From: Paraniabella defluvii
Lineage (GTDB): Bacteria > Bacteroidota > Bacteroidia > Chitinophagales > Chitinophagaceae
Direction of reading: 5' to 3'
Length of the DNA stretch: 64,000 nt
Assembly (NCBI GenBank): GCA_019316985.1
Contig: CP079215.1
Coordinates: 1,178,001 to 1,242,000 of the forward strand
Both the position numbers and the translations under genes were made by a program. Positions 20,801-27,145 of the stretch are shown here, in pieces (within the stretch, counting starts at the first letter, position 1; each line of letters opens with the position of its first letter). The notes beneath the pieces were generated by a model, which was not told the DNA's origin, made no database searches, and worked only from the letters and a program-made list of their open reading frames with translations.

Positions 20801-21236
20801 TCCGCTGGAGCTATGGTATTATGCAAAGCTTCTGGAAAAATAAAGATGCCTGCTTCAATCCCAAATACAAAGGATTAGGTATAGTATCGCTCCCCAATAT
20901 TTTATTATTCCAGATCATACTACCCTGATTGCCCCGCTGGCAGATCTGTTGTTCTTTGTAGGGCTTATTTACAATCGCCATGATATGGATAGTATGCAGC
21001 ATATCTTATTTTACTATTCGCTCTTTTTATTGATCGATGTATTTATATCTGTGGTGGCTTTCCGTTTTGAAAAGGAAAATTACTGGAGATTGCTATGGTT
21101 GCTACCGCAGCGCTTTGTGTATCGTCAGTTGATGTACGTTGTACTGTTTCGCAGCATACGAAAAGCCATTAAAGGCGAAGGCCAGGGCTGGGGCAATTTA
21201 AAGCGCACGGGTAATGTGGTGTTGAAGGAGTTATAA
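17859..21236 (+). CDS. GH18 - polysaccharide deacetylase - GT2 fusion protein (frame-broken)
   Basis: About 1,126 residues if read as one gene. An N-terminal membrane segment (IIIFLLVLIVPVVWISLA) leads to a GH18-like domain with FAGINLDFEEIHQ as the catalytic acid region and IFLMAYDQH. Next is a NodB-type deacetylase: LLTFDDGPDPEYTP, IGNHTFTHPNIAE, VLFRPPFNADAE and IILLHDAGG. After membrane helices near 20030-20100 comes a GT2 domain: LSIIVPAYNEELN, IIFVDDGSKDNTF, LLCIDADTQ, AEDCDLTIRI and LKQRFRWSYGI, then more membrane helices. It resembles PgaB and PgaC joined, so it may make, deacetylate and cut a beta-linked aminosugar polymer. Breaks lie near 17995-18015, 19415, 20440, 20525, 20650-20680 and 20925. 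Confidence 0.85.
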
Positions 21237-21254
21237 AAGTTGTTTATTGATATG

Positions 21255-21301
21255 GCCACAAATACACGAATGTTATTCATTATCATTCGTGTATTTGTGG
21301 C
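21255..21301. repeat. Dispersed palindromic repeat, copy 5 (perfect arms)
   Basis: GCCACAAATACACGAATG (21255-21272) and CATTCGTGTATTTGTGGC (21284-21301) are exact reverse complements over 18 bases with an 11-base loop. It lies between the convergent polysaccharide gene and candidate immunity gene and may serve as a two-way terminator. Confidence 0.9.
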
Positions 21302-21309
21302 TAATTTAT

Positions 21310-21863
21310 TCAGCAACGCTCAACCGCATACACCAGCTTCTTAAGGTATGCATTAAAATACAATAAATCCGATCCGGGTAATTCTTCTGCTATAGAACTG
21401 TTACCCAATGCATTCTCTGTAAAGCAGGCTAGCAGCTGTTTCCATTGAGGTAAAGATTGATATTTAAAGAAAGATGATAAGAACAACTGCGGCTGATCAT
21501 ACTCCGCGGCGCTTAAGGGCATGGGCAATAAGCAGGACGGCAACTTTATTTGACGAGGATTTTGTCACTGATTGTAGTAGTGTCATTTTTCCGATACAAC
21601 AGGTAAGCTACTTCTATCAGCAACTCTATGTTTTTACTTAAGTGCAAAGCATTGGCCGGGCTGCCCTGCTGCCAGGTGTAGCCCTCGGTTAAAGCGGCTA
21701 TGCAAAATTGGTCAATAGCGGTTGCTAACTCCTGCGGCGGGTTTTCTTTGAACAGGTCTTTTATTACTTTCTCACAATTGAGTTGAAGCGGGTGGCATTG
21801 ATATTGATATGCCAGTTGGCTTAACCAATGCTCCGGCAACAGTGGATGTTTTGTCTTTTTCAT
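21310..21863 (-). CDS. Unknown protein, candidate immunity partner (frame-broken)
   Basis: Two frames join at about 21546 (GTCAAATAAAG, one A missing) into one protein of about 185 residues starting MKKTKHPLLPEHWLSQLAY. It is soluble, mostly helical in appearance, with NCEKVIKDLFKENPPQEL, IDQFCIAALTEGYTW, LSKNIELLIEVAYLLY and FFKYQSLPQWKQLLACF. I do not recognise a family. It begins 11 bases after the stop of the upstream candidate toxin gene on the same strand, which is the usual arrangement of an immunity gene. An upstream TTG (21872) would add three residues. The role is inferred from position only. Confidence 0.5.
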
Positions 21864-21874
21864 GGCTTGCAATT

Positions 21875-22350
21875 TTATGGAGTAATTAATCTGCCGGGAA
21901 AAGCGGTAATAATTTCACCGGCGGCGCTGCTGATTACGGTCATAGCAGTAACGGTATTACCGGCAGGATCATAGCCCAGCGGGTAGCTTGCCTGCCCCAC
22001 ACCCTTTGCAGGTTGGTGCTGCCGGCAATGGGCTCAGGAGCCAGCTGACCGGCTTCTTTAATGGCATTTACAATTTCGGGTACGGAGATGTTAAACTTAC
22101 CGGCCAAGGGGTGGCGCGGCAATTTATAATAATGGCGCTCCAGTATATGCGCTAATACCGTAACGCTTAAGTACCAGCTTTTACGCAATAGCTTTTTATG
22201 CTGCTTTACCGGCAATTGCCATATTAAGCCCTCCTGCAGCTGTTGCAGCCAGGTAGCGGTATCGGCCAATAAAAATAATACCTGTAGCCATTGGGCTTCG
22301 TTAAAAACAAGAGGGTTGGGTGTTGTGGCGGTGCCGGTGGTCGTGTTCAT
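21875..22350 (-). CDS. Candidate small toxin-domain protein (frame-broken)
   Basis: Start at ATG 22350 (MNTTTGTATTPNPLVFNE). The N-terminal half is helical (WLQVLFLLADTATWLQQL, WYLSVTVLAHILERHY). The C-terminal half has HYYKLPRHPLAGKF, ISVPEIVNAIKEAG, PIAGSTNLQ and, after a frame break at about 22008, QASYPLGYDPAGNT, TAMTVISSAAG and EIITAFPG before the TAA at 21875. A GKF segment, a GSTN motif and an ending of the form G-x-I-I-T-A-F-P-G resemble compact secreted-nuclease toxin domains attached to polymorphic toxins, but no trafficking domain is present. The following gene could be its immunity protein. I cannot name the family with certainty. Confidence 0.45.
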
Positions 22351-22400
22351 GGTAAAGCGTTTTAACAGCACCGCACAAAAAAGGCGTGGTGCTCAACTTA

Positions 22401-22516
22401 TCGCTTTTGAGGCCCTGAGAAGCCCTGGAACGGATAAGAGAGCCCACGCCTAGGTCGTGAGCTATTCTACTTATCATCTCGTTCCGTTTTAGAAATTTCT
22501 CAGGTTTCAAAAGCGA
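22401..22516. other. 116-nt nested palindrome, possible structured RNA or mobile hairpin
   Basis: Successive arms pair outside to inside: TCGCTTTTGA (22401-22410) with TCAAAAGCGA (22507-22516); CCTGAGAA (22414-22421) with TTCTCAGG (22497-22504); GGAACG (22427-22432) with CGTTCC (22480-22485); GATAAG (22433-22438) with CTTATC (22470-22475); CACG (22445-22448) with CGTG (22456-22459), leaving a seven-base loop. Asymmetric internal loops separate the helices. It lies just upstream of the leftward candidate toxin gene. It may be a cis-acting leader, a free RNA or a MITE-like element. Confidence 0.7.
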
Positions 22517-22648
22517 GATTCAAAGCGAATGCTTCAATAATTTATGAAGTAGTCGCGAATATATTTACTTAGGACAAATATAAGAAAATAATCGAAATGA
22601 CGGACGATTGTCCGTCACTATTTTTTCAAACCACTCTTACTTCGTTAA

Positions 22649-22888
22649 ATGAAGCAAATTGGGCTAGCGATAAATGAATATATAATCAACAACTGGTTAT
22701 GTGACTATCTGTATGAAGACGGCTCGTATATGTTTACACAGTTTGCTAAGGAACATTATATTGAAGAAAAAATTGCCAGGAAAATTGTTAAGGAAAGCAA
22801 CTACCTCATGACGATAGAAACACTAGAAAAAATGTGTTCATCAAGAGATATAACTTTAAGTGAGTTTTTTCAATTGCTTAAAAGATAA
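22649..22888 (+). CDS. Small HTH-like regulator, copy 1
   Basis: A 79-residue protein with a helix-turn-helix-like core: FTQFAKEHYIEEKIARKIV, then LMTIETLEKMCSSRDITL and the closing SEFFQLLKR. This is the compact form of XRE-like proteins common in Bacteroidota, where FAxxHxVxExTIRxI is the recognition region. It lies 10 bases before a homologous gene, so the two are probably one transcript. It may act as a DNA-binding repressor; no target is evident. The recognition part is more diverged here than in copy 2. Confidence 0.7.
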   Translation: MKQIGLAINEYIINNWLCDYLYEDGSYMFTQFAKEHYIEEKIARKIVKESNYLMTIETLEKMCSSRDITLSEFFQLLKR

Positions 22889-22898
22889 TGTATGCTAA

Positions 22899-23129
22899 AT
22901 GCACGATCTCAACACTGATATTTGTAACTACATTAATAAAGAATGGATCGCCCATTGGGAGGGCTCTATTCGGTCGTTTGCAGAAGAGCATGATGTAGAT
23001 GAGAAAACGATCAGGCAAATTGCTGACTCGAAAAATACACCTTATAGAATTAGTCTTTATACTTTACATAAAATGTGTGTGGCAAGGCATTTAACGCTGG
23101 AAGACTTTTTCAGGTTGATTAAAAGGTAG
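22899..23129 (+). CDS. Small HTH-like regulator, copy 2
   Basis: A 76-residue paralogue of the preceding protein, with IRSFAEEHDVDEKTIRQI as the helix-turn-helix, YRISLYTLHKMCVARHLTL and the same ending EDFFRLIKR. The pair looks like a tandem duplication. A decayed third copy lies at 24407-24550, 1.3 kb downstream, and shares long stretches with this one. The start ATG at 22899 leaves a short gap after copy 1. Confidence 0.75.
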   Translation: MHDLNTDICNYINKEWIAHWEGSIRSFAEEHDVDEKTIRQIADSKNTPYRISLYTLHKMCVARHLTLEDFFRLIKR

Positions 23130-23240
23130 AATAGTGATTTCTCAGAACATTAGAACGTAATTCTTCTCATGCCACGCTTTAGTTATTGGACACAACAACG
23201 GCGGAAAGGAAAGACCAACAATGGCAAAAAAATCGAAAAA

Positions 23241-23846
23241 ATGAAATTACCCTTTGAACCTTATAACCCGGAATGGAAATCTTTATTCGAGCAGATCAAA
23301 AGCCAGCTTAAAGCCTTGTTGCATCATTTCAATTTATCTATTGATCATATAGGTAGCACTTCTGTTGAAGGGCTTTCTGCCAAACCTATAATCGACATTC
23401 AGCTAGGCGTAGCCAATCAAAGCGACCTCAATAAGGTAGCAGAGGTGCTGCAATTACCGAATATAGTTTATTATGAGCTATACAACGAAGCTATGCCCGG
23501 GCGAAGGTTTTTGTATTATTCCACCGATCCACCCGGGAAATGGGTGTCGTCCCGATTGTAAAAATAAATGAACCCGTCCCTGCGATACTGCAGCAACATC
23601 ATTTACGCATGGCCCATATACATGCTTTTGTAAAAGAGTCGGAAGATTGGCTGCGGCATATAGCTTTCAGGGATTACCTTAGAGCATACCCCAAGTGAAA
23701 CAGGAGTACCAAAACCTGAAGCAGCGTTTAATACAACAGGAATGGATAGATGGCAATGAATACAACGAAGCCAAAGATTCATTTTTAAAAAGCAGGAGGC
23801 AATTGCCTTGGATTGGTACGAAAAACAATTGAAAAATAGTTTATAA
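23241..23846 (+). CDS. GrpB family protein (frame-broken)
   Basis: Start at ATG 23241 (MKLPFEPYNPEWKSLFEQ); the open frame upstream to 23169 runs through a repeat. The GrpB/UPF0157 pattern is clear: PYNPEWKSLFEQIK, SIDHIGSTSVEGLSAKPIID, and after the break IHAFVKESEDWLRHIAFRDY then LRAYPQVKQEYQNLK. The fold is that of nucleotidyltransferases, and the function in most bacteria is unknown. Frame breaks lie at about 23535 and 23800; the correct frame stops at TAA 23846. About 200 residues fits the family. Confidence 0.85.
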
Positions 23847-23855
23847 TTCAGAACA

Positions 23856-24242
23856 ATGACCCTGAAAGAAATAGCCTCCCGCCTGGCCCTGCCAAAGGTA
23901 TTAAATGATTATGTTGCCTGCGGAGATGTAGCTGCCGCGATTGAAACGGTGGCCGGTAATGTATACACCGGCATAAGTATAGATACTGCCTGCTCCTTAG
24001 GGCATTGTGCGGAACACAGTGCAGTTTCGGAAATGCTAAAACATGGTGAACATATTATTAAAGCCTTTGTAGCAGTAGACAGTAAGGGCAATGCCGTACC
24101 TCCTTGTGGTAGGTGCCGCGAGCTCCTGAGCCAATTAGCTCCTGAAAATAAAAAAGCAATTGTTGAAGTCCGGGACGGTATATTTAAAACATTGGAGGAG
24201 TTAATGCCTTTTGACTGGAAAACCGCATCGGACGTAAAGTAA
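23856..24242 (+). CDS. Cytidine deaminase-like protein
   Basis: An intact 128-residue protein starting ten bases after the GrpB stop. The zinc site of the cytidine deaminase fold is visible: GHCAEHSAVSEML (first Cys plus catalytic Glu) and VPPCGRCRELLSQL (two further Cys). In homotetrameric cytidine deaminases this three-Cys form deaminates cytidine to uridine; related members are blasticidin-S deaminases. The substrate cannot be fixed here. Its placement after GrpB, next to an accessory region, leaves a resistance role possible. Confidence 0.85.
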   Translation: MTLKEIASRLALPKVLNDYVACGDVAAAIETVAGNVYTGISIDTACSLGHCAEHSAVSEMLKHGEHIIKAFVAVDSKGNAVPPCGRCRELLSQLAPENKKAIVEVRDGIFKTLEELMPFDWKTASDVK

Positions 24243-24253
24243 TATTTTTAACC

Positions 24254-24278
24254 GCTGTTGGTGTTTTTCACCAACAGC
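24254..24278. repeat. GTTGGTG hairpin, copy 1
   Basis: GCTGTTGGTG (24254-24263), TTTTT loop, CACCAACAGC (24269-24278): a perfect 10-bp stem. It follows the cytidine deaminase stop by 11 bases. The same hairpin recurs at 25460, 26561 and 27171, and in degenerate form at 27679. Confidence 0.9.
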
Positions 24279-24279
24279 A

Positions 24280-24406
24280 ATGTAGTACTACTGTACATTA
24301 ATTGTAAATGCATGGTGCAACCTGAACGCTATTGTTAACCCCATGCTTCATCTATTCCTGTTAGCCAATGCTCCAGTTGTTGGTCAAAAAGACACAACAA
24401 CGGCGG
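24280..24406. repeat. Direct repeat of about 130 bases, copy 1
   Basis: This stretch, from ATGTAGTACTACTGTACATT to ACACAACAACGGCGGA, is repeated with only scattered differences at 26018-26149. It lies directly after the first hairpin. Neither copy has a convincing gene. Confidence 0.8.
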
Positions 24407-24550
24407 ATGAAGACCAACAACGGCAAAAAAGGCGAAAAAAAAACGATCAGGTAAATTGCTAATTCAAAAGATACGCCTCATAGAATTGGTCTGTATACTT
24501 TACATAAAATGTATGTAGCGATAGTTTTAAGGCTGGAAGATTTTGAGTGA
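24407..24550 (+). pseudogene. Decayed third copy of the small HTH-like regulator
   Basis: The frame reads MKTNNGKKGEKKTIR, a TAA, then IANSKDTPHRIGLYTLHKMY and LRLEDFE before TGA 24550. It matches the middle and end of the intact gene at 22899 (DEKTIRQIADSKNTP, LYTLHKMC, LTLEDFF). The glutamine codon CAA after TIR has become TAA and the ending is cut short. The 120 bases after it contain no gene. Confidence 0.75.
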
Positions 24551-24672
24551 AGCCTAAATACAAATACTAAGCATGAACAACAACAACGGTGAAAAAATAA
24601 TATTAAGGCCTCAGGAAGACTGACAAGGAAAAAGTATTCTAGCACTTTAAGTAAAATTCGCCAAAATTGAAT

Positions 24673-25271
24673 TTAAACAACCAAAACTGGTTCGAAACCA
24701 ACTCCACTTAGATTTTCGCTTACCATTGCCTCTTTCATTTTTTTACTAACATACAAACTCGATGTTATTTCCCAGAAAAGTTGAGGTCTATAAACCAAGT
24801 TCAACTTAGAAAGTTTGATGGCTGAGAATACTGGCTTTATAATATGCGATGTCCCAGGAACATATGTGGTCATTTCTTCATTAATAACATCTAATTCTTT
24901 TGTAAATTGTAATATAAAATAGTCTCGTTGTTCTTTTTACATTTAACTTTTACACTGATCCATGTAATACCTTCTTTACCAGTCAAATTTTCTTCTATGA
25001 CCATCCTCATCTTTCCAGACATCAACGGCCACGCTAAATTATTAGGTTGATAATCCAACCACAGATATTTTATCCCACTTAGATCACAACTAACCTCCAA
25101 TTTATTCTTTTTACTATGTACACTTTTCAAACGTAAATCAAAGGGCAATTCTAGCGTATTTTTGACTATAGGGATCAGTTCATGTGAAACGATATCTTGG
25201 TTGTCAGTATATGCAAATGCCGTTTTAGAACTAACTTTCTCTGATAAGAAGAAATATTCACTTATTACCAT
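24673..25271 (-). CDS. Imm11/Imm43-like immunity protein (frame-broken)
   Basis: Two frames join at about 24895 into a protein of about 199 residues starting MVISEYFFLSEKVSSKTAF. The first part is beta-rich (LWLDYQPNNLAWPLMSGKMR). The C-terminal part reads LSKLNLVYRPQLFWEITSS, VSKKMKEAMVSENLSGVGFE and PVLVV, the W ... LVS-x-x-x-K-x-A-x-x-x-x-x-x-G-x-x-F-x-P-V ending seen in DUF1629/Imm11 and related immunity families. Such proteins block a cognate polymorphic toxin delivered by neighbours. The ATG overlaps the stop of a short upstream frame, so coupling is likely. No intact toxin is nearby. The family name is a best guess. Confidence 0.55.
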
Positions 25272-25453
25272 CCTGTTTTATTTAACATATTAGGTTTCTG
25301 CAATATAGGTTGCTTAACATAGCTATCAAAAAGATTGAGAAAATTATTAACATTTCCTCCTGATTGAGCGTCGGCAAGTCTCATTCCATCCAAAACAAAA
25401 TTTAGCCACTGTTGGTGTTTCTGAGGTCGACCCAGAATCTTTTTAATGGCTTT
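25265..25453 (-). CDS. Short orphan frame, possible toxin C-terminal remnant
   Basis: A 62-codon open stretch reads KAIKKILGRPQKHQQWLNF, then VLDGMRLADAQSGGNVNNFL, NLFDSYVKQPILQKP and MLNKTGW before TAA. It has protein-like composition but no good start except an internal ATG (MRLADAQ). Its stop overlaps the start of the immunity-like gene (ATGGTAA). That is where the end of a toxin gene would lie. A related short frame with KILGPAQKYQLWLK lies just before the membrane protein gene at 25959. I infer, without a family match, that these are leftover toxin tails. Confidence 0.4.
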   Translation of the reverse strand, partial: KAIKKILGRPQKHQQWLNFVLDGMRLADAQSGGNVNNFLNLFDSYVKQPILQKPNMLNKTGW

Positions 25454-25459
25454 TTAGCC

Positions 25460-25483
25460 GCTGTTGGTGTTTTTCACCAACAG
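25460..25483. repeat. GTTGGTG hairpin, copy 2
   Basis: CTGTTGGTG (25461-25469), TTTTT, CACCAACAG (25475-25483), a 9-bp stem. Half-copies with GTTGGTG occur at 25411 and 25510. It lies upstream of the Imm11-like gene and its short leading frame. Confidence 0.85.
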
Positions 25484-25567
25484 TAAATATACCATTGACC
25501 TTGTCACTTGTTGGTGAAATTCCAGCGCAGTTGCCGGGCACGATTACCAAAGGTGTAAATAATTTCT

Positions 25568-25959
25568 CTATTCTTTAGAGTGTTTAATCATTATCCATTG
25601 AGATATACTGATACCAATACCAAGTATTGCCAGAACGCCGAAAGATAATATATTCATCACAACGGACTCATCAGGCCTTAATATTGTCTTTGAACCTTTA
25701 AAAACTTCATATCAACCAACTCGCCAACATAATGTTTTTCACAAAAATTTCCTCTTGTGGCTTTTTCAAACATCTTCCCATTATAACTATAAGTAACAAA
25801 ATACCTGACTCTGGCTCCTATACATGATCTTGGAAGAGACTCAATCTTCATTTTTACAACGTCTCCTTTTCTTTCGACCTCAAGGTCTTCATACTTTTTA
25901 AACAAAAGCCCTATGGAGCCTACAAAAATCACAAGCCCTACAACAAGCAAAAATTTCAT
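25568..25959 (-). CDS. Small membrane protein in the immunity array (frame-broken)
   Basis: Start at 25959 (MKFLLVVGLVIFVGSIGLLF), giving an N-terminal membrane helix; the in-frame ATG further up is inside a repeat. The middle is a small outside or cytoplasmic domain with ARVRYFVTYSYNGKMFEKAT and NFCEKHYVGELVDMKF. After a frame break at about 25697 a second helix follows (MNILSFGVLAILGI, SISQWIMIKH), ending KHSKE at TAG 25568. About 130 residues. The arrangement helix - small beta domain - helix recalls DUF3592-type proteins, some of which lie in toxin-immunity arrays. An immunity role is inferred from place only. Confidence 0.6.
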
Positions 25960-26017
25960 TTTTCTAATTTTAACCACAGTTGGTATTTTTGAGCTGGACC
26001 GAGGATCTTTTCACAAA

Positions 26018-26149
26018 ATGTAGTACTACTGTACATTAATTGTAAATACATGGTGCCACCTAAACGCTATTGTTACATCCCACCCATGCTTCCTTTACTC
26101 CTGTTTAACCAATGCTCCGCTGTTGATCAAAAAGACACAACAACGGCAG
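26018..26149. repeat. Direct repeat of about 130 bases, copy 2
   Basis: Starts ATGTAGTACTACTGTACATT and ends ACACAACAACGGCAGA, matching 24280-24406 apart from scattered substitutions and a few short indels. Here the adjacent hairpin of copy 1 is replaced by sequence encoding KILGPAQKYQLW on the minus strand. Confidence 0.8.
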
Positions 26150-26231
26150 AAACACCTCACTTACATTTTCTTGTTGAAAACCAATAGCTAGAGGTCTGAT
26201 AAAGTCCTTTTTCCACATCAATAATTTATAT

Positions 26232-26531
26232 CTATTTTAAGGCATGTATTTGGGTTACCCAAAAAGTTTTCGGTATCTCTAAAACACTTTTAAGAAGATC
26301 TCCTGGATAATAGTTACCTTCTGCTAGAATATCTTTAGAAAGTGCTCTCAACGCCAAAGGAACTATATATTTCAAGCCTATTTGTTGGCCTATTAATAGC
26401 CGCAGATCGTCTATATCAAGATTTGTTATAGGAACCTTTCTAAGCTCATAGCTTCGTCTAATTAATTCAGTAGGGTATTCAGTATCCTTCCAAATATCAC
26501 ACTCTAACTCTTCTATACTTTTATTGTCCAT
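26232..26531 (-). CDS. CdiI-family contact-dependent inhibition immunity protein
   Basis: A 99-residue protein starting MDNKSIEELECDIWKDTEYP. The pattern SIEELE-x-D-x-W, then VRRSYELRKVPI-like RSYELRKVPITNLDIDDLRL, LIGQQIGLKYIVPLALRAL and EGNYYPGDLLKSVLEIP is that of CdiI proteins annotated as contact-dependent growth inhibition immunity proteins. They bind and neutralise a matching CdiA or Rhs toxin domain. The protein may be longer: family members usually extend past the FW motif, and a shifted frame continues downstream. A GTTGGTG hairpin lies 30 bases upstream. No cdiA or cdiB is in the window. Confidence 0.75.
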   Translation of the reverse strand: MDNKSIEELECDIWKDTEYPTELIRRSYELRKVPITNLDIDDLRLLIGQQIGLKYIVPLALRALSKDILAEGNYYPGDLLKSVLEIPKTFWVTQIHALK

Positions 26532-26560
26532 TTGCAGAATTTTGCAGTTCCTTTTTAGCT

Positions 26561-26585
26561 GCTGTTGGTGTTTCTCACCAACAGC
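26561..26585. repeat. GTTGGTG hairpin, copy 3, downstream of the RAYT gene
   Basis: GCTGTTGGTG (26561-26570), TTTCT, CACCAACAGC (26576-26585), a perfect 10-bp stem. It starts about 20 bases beyond the RAYT stop codon on the left and 30 bases upstream of the CdiI-like start. Confidence 0.9.
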
Positions 26586-26604
26586 AAACTACACTATTTT
26601 CCAA

Positions 26605-27122
26605 TCAATCTAAGTGATGCGATAAAAAACCCCAGTCATCTACCCCTGTTTCATAAAACCTGGCAGATGAATATAAATATTCTTCGGGGTATTTGCACAG
26701 GCCAGCCCGGACCGGATTTAAATGAATATAATCCAGCTTTTGCCTGTATACAGCATGATTCCGCAACTCGATGCTTAGTGGATTACGCTCCCAAAACTGG
26801 TATGCCCCGTCTGCAGCGCCAACAAAAAGTTTTTTAGTAATTCGGGATCATTCAGCTGTAAATCGTGCTTGATCTGTTGAGCTGTATACTTCAAAAAATC
26901 TCTTTGTACATGTTGGGGATGTATAAGCGGTTGCATCTGCCATATCAGATGTATATGGTTAGACATGATAACAAATGCGAAGAGCTTTATTCTTTTGTTT
27001 ACTACCAAAAATCGCAGGCTGTCCAATACCAACTTTTTGTATTTATCCGATCTCAAAAGTGGCTTCCACTCCAGGTTTGTAGCAGTAAAAAATTGTGGGT
27101 ATTCAGTGATTAGCGCAACCAT
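26605..27122 (-). CDS. REP-associated tyrosine transposase, RAYT (frame-broken)
   Basis: About 172 residues of an IS200/IS605-type Y1 transposase of the REP-associated class. The HUH metal motif is FVIMSNHIHLIWQM; after a frame break at about 26830 the protein continues AADGAYQFWERNPLSIEL, QKLDYIHLNPVRAGLC and SSARFYETGVDDWGFL. The YIHLNPVRAGL signature and the nearby tyrosines are typical of RAYTs, which nick and rejoin single-stranded hairpins (REP sequences). Two copies of the GTTGGTG hairpin bracket the gene, one on each side, as expected of its substrate. It lies inside the immunity gene array and shares its orientation. Confidence 0.88.
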
Positions 27123-27145
27123 TAAACAGGTATTGATACCTAAAT

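Noticed and set aside
22301..22510. Leftward 69-residue frame upstream of the candidate toxin
   Set aside because: It runs straight through the nested palindrome and into the toxin gene in another frame; composition is not protein-like.
24685..24705. Possible tRNA T-arm (GGTTCGAAACC)
   Set aside because: No acceptor stem, D-arm or anticodon arm surrounds it; the bases encode the end of the immunity-like protein.
26605..27122. A complete IS200/IS605 insertion sequence
   Set aside because: The transposase is of the REP-associated class, there is no TnpB, and the flanking hairpins recur alone nearby, which fits a RAYT better than an autonomous IS.
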